NCBI GenBank assembly: GCA_963422505.1
Contig: OY730197.1
Location: 15,069,579 to 15,133,578 of the forward strand
Reading direction: 5' to 3'
Origin: Pseudognaphalium luteoalbum
Lineage: Eukaryota; Streptophyta; Magnoliopsida; Asterales; Asteraceae
DNA: 64,000 bases
The notes beneath the pieces were generated by a model, which saw only the letters and a list, made by a program, of their open reading frames with translations, did no database searches and was not told the DNA's origin. Of this stretch, positions 1 through 10,157 are shown one piece after another (positions within the stretch are counted from its first letter, which is position 1; the number at the start of each line of letters is the position of its first letter). A program made the translations under genes and the position numbers.

Positions 1-1352
1 TATGGATTAGTGTTTGGAAAGTGTACTTAAAATATAATTGAAAGTCTATTTTATGCGAGTGTATCCAGCTAACGTACTTCATTGTGTTCTACGAGTATTG
101 TGTACATGTATTCAACTTTCACTATTGACTATTATATTTATTTGACCTCTTGTTACTTGTATATATTGACGTGACATTTGTTTTTATGATGTGTTAGGTG
201 ACATGACCACTTATACAATTTCCCATATTATTCAAAAATATTAGTTACAATGTAAATAAGTTATTTGATACACACGATGGTAATAACTGAATATTTAATA
301 CATTTCAACAATCAATATGAAATTAGATACAATAATTAGATTTTGAGTTATAGTTTAGTTTAGCGTATGCTTTAAATTAAATATAGGCCAAGTTCATTGC
401 GCTTAGTTATACCTTTCTTTTCAAATTTCCTATTGTATCACTTTAATTTTATTTTCAAATTTATTAGAAGAATTCTATAATTATCTAAATCTAATCTAAA
501 TTTAAAACCATTATAAAGCATTTCCATCTACACCCTTAAATTTTACAAGTAAAATATTAGAAATGTCTATTCCACACTTTCATCAAGTCAACTAATTATG
601 GTAACTCTTTATTCACTACTCAATCAAGTTAATAAAGATAAGATGACTAGATTATCGTAATATTTTTTTTTAAAATACATTAGTACAATTATTATAAAAT
701 CTACGAGTTTATAATTCTTTTGATGAAGTTAATCAGATCAAAATTAAACTCGAATTTCATTTCACCAGTAAATAAATATATAATTTTTAAAATTTATATA
801 ATTCTTGGACAAAATAATTCTAGTTTCTTAGTCAATCAGTGATTGGACCTCTTGTCCCGCTCAATTGTATTTCATTATTTCATCATTGTTGATCGAGAAT
901 CAACATCATCTCATCTTTACCAACATAGCTGCATTTTATAGCATTGTAAGGTAATTTAAATATTAATGTTAATGATATATATAAGTCGTCATTGCTACAT
1001 ATAATAGTATTTGATGATTTGATTCGATTTGGTTTAAATTTCTGTTTCATACATGAATGCAATTATTAAAAAAAATGTCAAGAATGTATCATTAATCATT
1101 AATCATTTATTTACTCCATGAAAGCTGTTGCAAAACTGACTCTTATTACTATAGAAAAAAGAGCATTGTAGGATTAATAAATGATACTCACCTGTTATTA
1201 AGCAAATAATAATATATATCGTCAATACAATGTTAATGTTAAAATAATATGTAGATGAGTAAGTGCATAATTGAATATTTTCTTGTTGCGATCATACTAT
1301 AGCAAGAAATTTTACAACTATCTATCAGCTAATAATAAACACCCACTAAGTA
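1..1352. other. AT-rich intergenic DNA, no gene seen
   Basis: No open frame with coding character, RNA gene or clear terminal repeats was seen here. The stretch is strongly AT-rich with short homopolymer runs, typical of plant intergenic DNA. Confidence 0.6.
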
Positions 1353-1524
1353 CATGGGCGGAGTTAAGATTTAGAATTTAGGGGGGCAAAAAAAAATTAA
1401 AATTAATTGTTCATGTTTTAGAGGGCAAAACTCCTGAAATATCACAAATACCCTTAAAAATTTTTATTTTTTACATGATTTGAGAATTCTTGAGGGCAGC
1501 TGCTCCCCTCTACCTCCACCCCTG
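1353..1524. mobile_element. hAT-type MITE, 172 bp
   Basis: The ends are imperfect inverted repeats (left CATGGGCGGAG, right complement CAGGGGTGGAG). The element is flanked by an 8-bp duplication, ACTAAGTA at 1345-1352 and ACTAAGCA at 1525-1532. An 8-bp target duplication and a CAGGG-type terminus are characteristic of hAT elements. It has no coding capacity, so it is non-autonomous. Confidence 0.8.
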
Positions 1525-1837
1525 ACTAAGCAGAAAAACAAACACACAAACGTTGTACGTGGATATCTTTCGATGAAGAGTAAAAATTAAGAGACCCCTA
1601 GGGTGTTTGACATCCAATTAATATACAAAGATACATATTACAAATATGAAACACTCAACTCTCAACACTCCTAAATATCCTCACATTACTATCAATGGTG
1701 GATTACAATAACTAGGTTGCCATTAACATTATTGAATCAATTGAGACTCACAACATGAATGAAGATAGACTTTCGTACGCTCTCACATACCTTTCTCAAC
1801 CTCATCACACAAATCACTGATACATAACCCCTATAAA

Positions 1838-2427
1838 GTTAAATTCAAATGAGAATATATTTTTTGGTGAGAATAAGAGAACTAATAGGAATGCATCATG
1901 TGTCAAAATACTCATTCTCCCCACGATTTTAAAAATTAAATATCTCACAAATGGTAAGTCAAAAAATTATAAAAATTGCACTATAATAATCAATGTTTAA
2001 ATCTCTTCGATTAGAGATGTGATAAGATATACTTTCAATGACTTTTTATTTTTGAGTTTACAAATTGTACAAAATTAGTACCACATATTGTACGCACTGG
2101 TACTACATGTGGTACTTGCCGGTACCATATGTGTTACTAGCCGATACCACATGTGTTATCCGTCGATACCACATGTGATGCTTGTTTTCAAAATCCATCG
2201 GAAAATGAAAAAAAAATTATCGAAAGTATACCTTGTCAAAACTCTAATCGAAGAGAGTTGAACACTGATTATTATGGTGCATTTTTTGTGAATTTTCGAC
2301 TTACCGTTTGAGAGATGTTTAATTTTAAAAAAATGCATAGGAAAGTGAGGTTAGTGACACATGATACAATTTTATTGGTTCCTTCATTCTCAATACAAAA
2401 TGTTTTACTCATTTGAACTTTAATCTT
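1838..2427. mobile_element. Foldback MITE with palindromic core (copy 1)
   Basis: Arms of roughly 200 bp on each side are inverted copies of one another. Shared landmarks are a TTCAAATGAG-type end, the block TAAACATCTCTCAAACGGTA and its left counterpart near 1935-1955, and a TCTTCGATTAGAG block in both arms. The centre (about 2080-2180) is a run of four to five near-palindromes built on CACATGTG and GGTACCACATGTGGTACT. No transposase is present. Exact ends are uncertain. A related element lies near 39755-40335. Confidence 0.7.
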
Positions 2428-2810
2428 CCCGTATATATAAACAACTCTCAACTTTTCATCAAGCTATTCGTTATCCCAAACTAACTTCATTGTCAAATCT
2501 CACTCATATATGAAATAGAATATTTGAATCATGTCTAACAGGTTTATACATTCATTTCATTAGGTTTTTCATCATTTTATCATATTATTTAGTTATTTTG
2601 AAATAAAATAAGATGAAATTAGTTGTTAGTAGCATGAGTCTTAAAAGGTGTATATGAGTTTGTTACTATTTCAAGGCTGAGGATCACTTAAATTAAAGTA
2701 CCGACTTTGGGGGTGTACCTAAACCCAACTATAAATGATCACCCATCTACTCTCACAACCACCCACATATCAGATTACAATCCACAATTAATATTGTTAA
2801 CATAAAAAAA

Positions 2811-3235
2811 TAAATTATATCATCCCTGTATTTTTACACGAAATTACATCGATAGTCTATATCTCTTGAAAATTTAATCGATCATCCCTGAATGATACCA
2901 AAATGCACGGCGGTAGTCCCTTCCACTAATGACGGTTAAAAAATTCCGTTAAGTGTTTCACAGGACTCGCACATGAGGATATATAAGTATGTTTACCCTT
3001 TTCTTTTTCCCAAAACCAACCCAACTACCGTATTTTGAAGCTTGACACGAAGACTTATGTACACTCATGTGCGAGTCATGTGACACACTTAAAGAATTTT
3101 TTTAACCGTCGTTAATGGGAGGGACTACCACCGTGCATTTTGATATCATTTAGTGATGATCAATATAATTTCCAAGAGATGAGTACCATCGATGTAATTT
3201 CGTGCAAAACACATGATTATCGGTATAATTTACTC
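2811..3235. mobile_element. Long-armed inverted-repeat element (Mutator-like or foldback)
   Basis: Two arms of about 150-200 bp match in inverted orientation, including ACGAAATTACATCGAT, AAAATGCACGG, GGTAGTCCCT and ACTCGCACATGAG in both. A CATAAAAAATAAA-like sequence occurs just outside both ends and may be a 9-11 bp target duplication, which would fit Mutator-type elements. The boundary sequence is A-rich, so the ends are approximate. No open frame is present. Confidence 0.7.
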
Positions 3236-3530
3236 CATAAAAAATAAAATACCATGCCATGCACCTACTGAACTATTAGAAACTTTATCTATATGCCCGA
3301 CAATTTAATAATTGGATACTTTATGTATGTCGTGAAATAACAGTTTTGCCCCTTATTACTGTATATGTTAACACATGTTTACTTGACTGGTTAAATGTGA
3401 GCATCGTATAGTTTTATTTAATTTTATGTTCATATATGTTATTTTTTTTATAAACTTAAAGACAGTTTATATAAACTATGTGAATGTGAACATGTTTTTA
3501 TTCTAGTTAAGAGTTTCACATCCTGAAACC

Positions 3531-3610
3531 TTCCAGCAATAAGGTGTAATTGGTAGGAACACCCTAATCCCGTGTGCTTTTGGCATTAATCATTGTTCAC
3601 CCCATAAGGA
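3531..3610. repeat. Dispersed conserved repeat, copy 1
   Basis: About 80 bp share roughly three quarters of their bases with 40516-40597, including GGAACACCCT followed by ATCCCGTGTGC. The flanks of the two copies are not obviously similar. Identity unknown. Confidence 0.5.
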
Positions 3611-3894
3611 TTTATTATTATTTGAAACACGTTTTTGAATAGAAATAAATTAATCATATTTACAAAGTAGAAACATACCTTTGTTTTGTTTTTCTCTTTC
3701 TGATCGTATAGATTTTATAAACAAAAAAAATCGCATATGGTTTTCGATGAGGACACAGGAGAAAAGAAGGGCTGGAGGTTGAAGAAAAGGCATTTTTAGG
3801 GTTTTGTCTAATTGTGAAAGTAGTTAGATCCTTATCTTTTATTATTATTATTCATTATTTACATTTAATAATATTTTGCACCCTGGATAATTAA

Positions 3895-4049
3895 TAACAA
3901 TCGGACAAAAGAAGCAAATTTTCAGATAGTTGGGATATCCGAACTATCCGAATTTTCTGAAAAGTGGTATTGGAATCCGAAAATTCGGATATCCGAATTT
4001 TCAGATCGGATTTTCGGATTACGGATTTGGATACTTTTGAACACCCCTA
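3895..4049. mobile_element. Truncated hAT-like element end
   Basis: A stretch of alternating TCGGATAT/ATTTTCGGAT near-palindromes ends in TTTTGAACACCCCTA, the same terminus as the hAT-like element at 43148-46499. The opposite end was not found, so this is probably a truncated copy. Confidence 0.5.
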
Positions 4050-5084
4050 GGTAAACCTTGAATAAAACAATTAATAATATATGTTTTTTTATTCGCTTTT
4101 CTATATGACCCTCTATTATTTATCACTTGTCATATTTTTAAATTATGTACATTACATATGTCTTATAATGATAAATATACTTACTGGAAACGATTTTGGT
4201 TGATTCGTTTTCTGGCATAAGATTGACATTAATCAAGACCGACTCACAATCGACTACATATCCATAATGTAAGGCATACTTGACTCAGTAAACGGTTAAG
4301 TTGGGCTATGAGAGTGTTCGACTTTGATCATGATACCTTGTGCTATTTGTGTCAAACATGCCACCACCAATTGAGCTACACATCAGTAAATTTTAATTAA
4401 TTAGTTACGTACACAAATACTGATAAGTTAAAGGTCCTTTAGTTATAGAATAATAACAGTCCTATTCCTAAACCTATTTATAAAAAGTAAACTTTGGCAT
4501 CTAGTCATAATTGATAACAGGCCACGATACTGCTAATTTCTAAGATAAAGCTTCTAAACACACACACATATATGTACACTAGTAGATTACGAGCGTTATG
4601 TGACGGAAATGAATTTTAAAAAATTGATCATTATTATTAATCATTTCATAGTTGATACAGATAATATGTCATAGATCAATTAAATAAGATAAAGTGTGAT
4701 ATCTATGAAATAGTGTGATCATAATAATTAAAATTAATTTATGAAAAATATTTTATTTTTAGTTTTTTTTATTCTATTGTTACTTCTTCTTTAAAAAAAA
4801 AAACTTATGTTGCTCAAATCTTTAAAAATCGTGTAATAATATAAAATAATTGGTTAAGAAAAATATAGATGTTGATTTATATAATTGGATTAAAAAATGG
4901 TTTCTAAAAAAATAAATATTAAATGTGTGAAATGTTGATTTTTTTCAAAAATACATTAATGTTGACTTTACAAGGGGTATAGTTGGTATTTCCGATAGGA
5001 CAAATCATAGATTTTAAGCAAATACCTTAAATCAATTATAAGGGTTTAAGATTAAGATTTAAGATATATATATATAGGGATGAT

Positions 5085-5945
5085 CCAAGGGGAAGTATTT
5101 TTTTTTGGGAAAGGGAGTAATTGTAACATTCACAATGCATTTTAATTTTCGCCAATACAAATAGGCGTGAACAAAAGCGGGTTTTCACCCAACCCGACCT
5201 GACACCCAAACCGGGTATTAATCAAAGAAGTCAATAACCGGGTTGAGCCCCACACAACCTGGGTTTTTTCGGGTTTCCAACCGGGTTTTGACCGGTTTCT
5301 GGGTTTTTGACCCGACCCGATTTCAACTCGGGTTCAACCCAATTTCAAATTCTAAAAACCCTACCTGGGTAGGTACCCCTCGGGTACTCTCAAAACCTGA
5401 ACCGAGTACGGTCCTACACGGGTACAACCGGGTAGGGTTTTCGGGTTTTTTTCGGGTAGGGTATAAAACCCGGTTTTTTTGTGAACCCCTAAATACAAAT
5501 GTCAAAAAATTAAAGTGAAAATTAATAAATGTTTATTAGATACGATGCTGTGAATGTTAAGCTTCTTTGATAATTTTTTTTGTAGTTTATAACATCAATG
5601 TATGTATGAATATTATATCCAAAATCGTGAATATTCACCGTGGTGAATGTTAGTTAAAATTTATTATGATGAATATTAAAATTGTGACAAATGTTACCTT
5701 TTTAACATTCATCGTGAAGAATGTAAGTTAATATTCGTTATGATGAATGTTAACTATTTAATAAATAAATATTCATAAACTAATATTATGAATTAAAAAC
5801 GATTTTTATCAATTAATATAATTTTTATAGCATCGATTTTGATTATATTTACTAATAAAATTAACTCTTTTTTTAACATGTGTATTCACAAAGTTAAAAT
5901 ACTCCGTGATGAATATTATACCTCCCTCAAAATTAATGGTACTTT
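5085..5945. mobile_element. Foldback-like element with ATTCATC/GATGAAT palindromic core
   Basis: Outer arms are weakly inverted around a core (about 5620-5760) that repeats AACATTCATCGTGAAGAATG-like palindromes. The element is interrupted by a hAT insertion at 5162-5491. The outer ends abut ATATATA runs, so a target duplication cannot be judged. Confidence 0.4.
5162..5491. mobile_element. hAT-like MITE, 330 bp, CCGGGTT-rich
   Basis: Terminal inverted repeats are TAGGCGTGAACA and the complement of TGTGAACCCCTA. A perfect 8-bp duplication, AATACAAA, flanks the element at 5154-5161 and 5492-5499. The interior is dense in ACCCGGGTT/AACCCGGG-type words. The long open frames on both strands here follow from this composition and are not genes. 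Confidence 0.8.
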
Positions 5946-5979
5946 CTTGAATCCTCATATATATATATATATATAGTCG

Positions 5980-6645
5980 TGAGTTCAAATGAGAAAACTA
6001 ATACTTCCTCCGTCTCAAAATTATAGTCCACCTTTCCTTTTTGGGACGTCCCAAAATAATTGTCCACTTCTCATTTCAACTAATAGGAAGAGACTATAGT
6101 GGATGCAGATTCCATTTGAGTGGTTGAAAACTGTTGTGGTCCCACTTTTATTAAACTGTGTGCTTTTTGTTGGTGGACAATAATTTTGGGACGGAGGGAG
6201 TATTAATGAGAACGTAGAAAACACTTCAAAATCACTTTTTAGCTACCCAAACCATGTTTACAAAATTTTCTTCAAATAATTTTTTTTTGATGTTTTTAAT
6301 TATTTTTATTAATAATTTATCCATCATAATCACATTTTATAACTTGATAATCACATGAATAATGTCATATCTTGTGATTGTCTTGAACACATGATAATCA
6401 CATTATATTATAGAATAATCACATGTGATTATCATGTTATATTTTGTGTTATCTTAAATAATCACAACTGTAAAGACTGTAAAAAAAGTTTAAAAAAATT
6501 AATATTTTTTATTTATATTTATATCATAGCTTTCGAATGTTATTTTAATAGTAATCATTGAAAAAGTTTTGAAAAATAATGTGTTTTTGATAGTTAAAAA
6601 GTAATTTTAAATGATTTTCTACGTTCTCATGAAAATTAACCTTCT
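5980..6645. mobile_element. Foldback MITE with ATCACATGTGAT core (copy 3), carrying a Stowaway
   Basis: Left arm sequence GAGAACGTAGAAAACA (about 6207) returns inverted near 6615-6635, with around 100 bp of arm similarity. The middle (about 6345-6470) contains repeated ATAATCACAT and a 14-bp palindrome ATAATCACATGTGA. The left side begins GAGTTCAAATGAGAA, as in the elements near 1838 and 39755, and is split by the Stowaway at 6004-6200. Confidence 0.6.
6004..6200. mobile_element. Stowaway-type (Tc1/mariner) MITE
   Basis: The ends are CTTCCTCCGTCTCAAAATTA and the inverted TAATTTTGGGACGGAGGGAG. The element is flanked by TA dinucleotides at 6002-6003 and 6201-6202. The CTCCCTCCGTCC end and TA target are diagnostic of plant Stowaway elements. 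Length 197 bp, non-coding. Confidence 0.9.
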
Positions 6646-6895
6646 TATCTTAACTCACCTCTTTATATATAATTACAATAAAATAATAGTAATTGCTAAA
6701 ACAAGATATGTTTGAGTAGTCCAAAAGGAATATTACTCATATTATTATTGTGATCTAACGCGTGGTCGTTGGGTTTTGGTGATCCAACTCGTGGTGATGG
6801 ACAGTGCCATCCAAACGGTGCACTTAGCCACACGACACACCTAACTTAACCATTTCATACTGTTTCAGCAATTTTTATAGATATTCTTTTATTCT

Positions 6896-6945
6896 ATGGT
6901 CCCTCCGTCCCTAGTCCCTACTTTCTAGATTAAGCACGTTTTCAT
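6896..6945. mobile_element. Single Stowaway-like terminus
   Basis: GGTCCCTCCGTCCCTAGTCC resembles one Stowaway end. No matching inverted end was found within several hundred bases, so it is a remnant at best. Confidence 0.35.
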
Positions 6946-7821
6946 ATGAAATTAACTAATTTTTGTGGTCAATTAACCTTTCTTCTTATTTTATTATTAT
7001 TATTATTATTTTTTAAAAATTGCACAAAAGTATGGTAAACAATCGTTTTCAATTAATGGTGAGACGAGAGGTGCAGTTTCACAGCATTTTATATTACGTA
7101 CAATGCAGTATTGTTAAGATGCATCGAATTGAATCTAGACCAATTACTCACATAAATTAACGAATGAGATTGTCCGCCTCTCGTTCGCCTCAAAATCCAA
7201 CTGCCCTTAGAAACTTACCCTCAACTAATTCCTTACATGTAAGAGTTAGACAAATGGTCCCCGCGAATAAAGGCGGAGGTCACGGCCTCACGGGTCTCAA
7301 TCCCTATCTTCATATTTCTTTAATCAGGGGTTACGCAATTTACTTTCTTCATATTAGCCGTGAAACCGATTGATGGAGGTCGATAGAGTGTTGTTTTACC
7401 TGCTTAGACATATTTATAATTAAGCATTATGAAAGTATGAAACACGTGACATTTGATTTTTGATCAAAATGAAGTATTTAGAAGTTTTGGGCTGATGAAC
7501 TGATACATGTAATTGAGAGGCCCACCAATTTCCTGTAAATCAGTGTTTGTGTAGTGTTAAAACTCAAAAACCCTACTTAACCGTGGCTTCATCATAATTT
7601 ATAAATATAATATAATTGTGTCACATGGTAAATCAGACATCTGCTTTTTTGTTTTTTCGCGTTTATTTTGGGTCAAACTATTTGCATAAAATTTGGTGCA
7701 CATTTATTTATTGCATAACAAATTCTACAGCATTATAGGAAAATTAATAATTCTGTGCAAAAAATTTATGAATTTCATTGTCATGTGACAAAACCCTAGC
7801 CGTTTCTTCATCAATTGTACT

Positions 7822-8400
7822 ATGAATTATAGAGCAATTGATTTGAAGTTCAATTTTTTGCCTGAGAAAAGAGATCAAATTAGGTCCAGTAACAATCATC
7901 GGGTTATTCTTCCGAGTAGGTTCGTCACCACCGGCGACAACCACAACGATACGGGTTCCGAAAACGCACATGTAGCCAACCATGTAAAGGTATGATCTAC
8001 AACTACAAATGTACTTGGCTAGCTCAATATAATTACATTAACTGAAACGTGCATCCCAATATTGTTTTCATGCATTTTATTTATTTATATGCGTATATGC
8101 TAATGTTATTAGTTTTTTTTTTTTTTTTTTTGTAATATTCAATTTTTGATTCTGGCTTTCTTGGAAAATAAATTACAGGCAAAGAAGAAAAAACTTGGAG
8201 AACCAATTGCACCACTACAGCAGTTGGTGTCACTATATGGCAAGGTTATTTTTGTTTGTTTATTTTGCTTTTGTTCTAATTATATTTGCTATAAAAGGAA
8301 TTATTATTATTATTTTTTGATTATGTTTGTTTATTGTTTATAGGAGCCTAGACTCAAACCATTGTCTTTTATAGAAGAAGGGGCTCAAGTAGAAAGGTAA
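7822..8400 (+). pseudogene. bHLH-like gene fragment (exons 7822-7989, 8179-8244, 8344-8400)
   Basis: Three splice-bounded segments join in frame. The first is 56 codons from an ATG at 7822 with a low-complexity polar N-terminus. The second is 22 codons reading KKKKLGEPIAPLQQLVSLYG. The third is 18 codons ending in TAA, where an alternative donor AAAG|GTAAAA overlaps the stop. The second segment resembles helix 1 and the loop of the small plant bHLH group that typically reads KLGxRIxALQQLVSPFGK. The expected helix 2 (TDTASVL type) is absent and conserved positions are altered. I infer a truncated or decayed bHLH copy rather than a working transcription factor. It lies about 1.7 kb upstream of the ACC1 start codon on the same strand. 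A short expressed gene of unknown function is the alternative. Confidence 0.5.
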
Positions 8401-8930
8401 AATATTATTATAGTATACCATATTATGTTATTTATTCCGTTGTTTAAATACAGTTTAATAAACAGTAGGTATCATTACATCACACTGTTCCTCAATAAAA
8501 TTGCATGTTGATATTTGAAAAATATTTTGATAGATTATAAATCTACGCTGTTCATCAATAAAATTGCATGTAGATATATGAAAAACAAGTTGATTGGTTA
8601 TAAATCTAGAATGAAAATTTATTTTTGAATAAGATGGAGATTTAATTTGAGATGAAAAAAATATTATCTGACTTTATATGTCTTTTGAGAAAGTCAGAAA
8701 AATACATTAGACAAAGTCATGGAATATATTCCATATGAATAAAGCAAATAAAGTTTAGAGTTGTCAACATGTTAACCAATAAATTAAATTAAATAAACAT
8801 AAACATATAATATTATTATATTCTTTCTTGAAAAGTTAAAAAATGCAAATAAACTACCTACCCTCCATCAAGTTTGCAATCATATGTATCATGTATGTAT
8901 TCAAATAAAAAACATACACGTAAAGAAACG
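8401..8930. other. AT-rich region upstream of ACC1
   Basis: No coding signal is present. Two imperfect direct copies of a 60-70 bp segment containing AAATTGCATGT and ATAAATCTA occur at about 8495-8550 and 8555-8615. This is probably distal promoter DNA of ACC1. Confidence 0.5.
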
Positions 8931-8954
8931 TTATATAGATATAGATGTGTGTGT

Positions 8955-9009
8955 GGGGTGGGGGTAGGGTAGGGTAGGGGTAGGGGGGGTTGGTTACCCA
9001 TGTCACGTG
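8955..9009 (+). promoter_or_regulatory. ACC1 promoter: TATA-like box, G-run and G-box
   Basis: A TATATAG motif lies at about 8933. It is followed at 8955-8989 by seven consecutive G-tracts of three or more on the coding strand, a strong G-quadruplex pattern. A palindromic G-box CACGTG (in GTCACGTGCC) follows at 9004-9009, the classical plant bZIP/bHLH site. These elements sit just 5' of the CA-rich leader of ACC1. Function is inferred from position and motif only. Confidence 0.5.
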
Positions 9010-9059
9010 CCATCCCCATGCCACACCTCCTATTCTTTTTTGGACCCCCTTCTTTGCAC

Positions 9060-9310
9060 CATATTTATGCATCTTTAAAGCACTTCACCAAAAAACCAAC
9101 CAAATAAACCAAACCCCCAACCAAACAACACTTAATTCCACAACTCCTTTCTTCTGTTCTTTACACCTACTCACATCTCTCCCTGATTTCAGCTATTACA
9201 GTTTTTGCACAAATTTCTAATTGTAAATGCTTCTCATTGTTCAAACCAGCTTAAAAAGCTACAATCTTTATTAGTATAGTTGCATAAAGGATTGATCTTT
9301 CTTCCATTTT
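9060..9310 (+). other. ACC1: ACC1 5' leader exon (non-coding) and leader intron donor
   Basis: A CA- and CT-rich, GC-poor leader typical of plant 5' UTRs ends at a strong donor GTAAGG (9311). A candidate acceptor TTGGCAG ends at 10150, seven bases before the ACC1 start codon. This implies a leader intron of about 840 bp. The transcription start is not determinable, and the donor could be four bases later (AAG|GTTAGT). Confidence 0.55.
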
Positions 9311-10157
9311 GTAAGGTTAGTAGTCTTCATGTTGCTAAATTTTAGATTTTTGGGGCTCATTACTTGTAGTTGTTGTGTTTCTTCAAAAGGGTTTCTTTAG
9401 TTTAATGTGTATAATTAGTTAAGAAATTGATTTTAGTGTTAAAGGTTGAATCTTTTTTACCGGGTAGGTGTCATTTCATCTTCTGAAAGGTTAAACTTTG
9501 TGGGTTGACTTTAGTATGCTGTTGAGTTAGCTGCAACTTTGCTACTGTTGCCAATGTTTAATTATATATGGGAAGTTGATTTCATGATTATATAAGTTTA
9601 ATTTTAGCTGGGTTTTATATGTTTAATGAGATTTTAAATTTGTTTTGATCAACTGGATTTGATGTGACTTTATTTGATCAAATAATAGAAAAGTCCAATT
9701 TTGGAATTCAGGGTCTGCACATAGAATTGATAAGTAATTTCTTCACTTTGACATTTTTGATCCCATGGACCACCTTTAGATTGGATCAAAGTCTCAAACA
9801 TCAAGCTATGGAACTATCAATAATCAAATTGATATCTACCTCTTAAGCACCAAAGTAATAGTTTCATGTGGCTATTGATTTTTACTCCAAAATACAATAT
9901 TTTATAATGAATTTGTTTAGTCAAATACAGCCTTTTGACCAACACACTTTTATAGTCATGTTCTGAGTTTTTCTGGAATCAAGAGGATACATAGCATAGG
10001 TGTAGTAAGCTACAAAAGGTTAGTTAAAAGAGGGTGCATAAGAATTTTCTGCTTAAAAGGTATATTAACTGATAATCTGGTTAAAAATGGGGTCTTTGAC
10101 CGTAAAAGTCAAGTAATCGTGTTTTAAACTTTGTTTGCTATAATTGGCAGGGACAAC

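Noticed and set aside
5243..5518. 91-codon ORF on plus and 60-codon ORF on minus
   Set aside because: Both lie inside the CCGGGTT-rich hAT MITE and run past its boundary. They repeat low-complexity words.
7744..7983. 79-codon minus-strand ORF
   Set aside because: It is antisense to the first bHLH-like segment, whose plus-strand reading has splice sites and a recognisable continuation.
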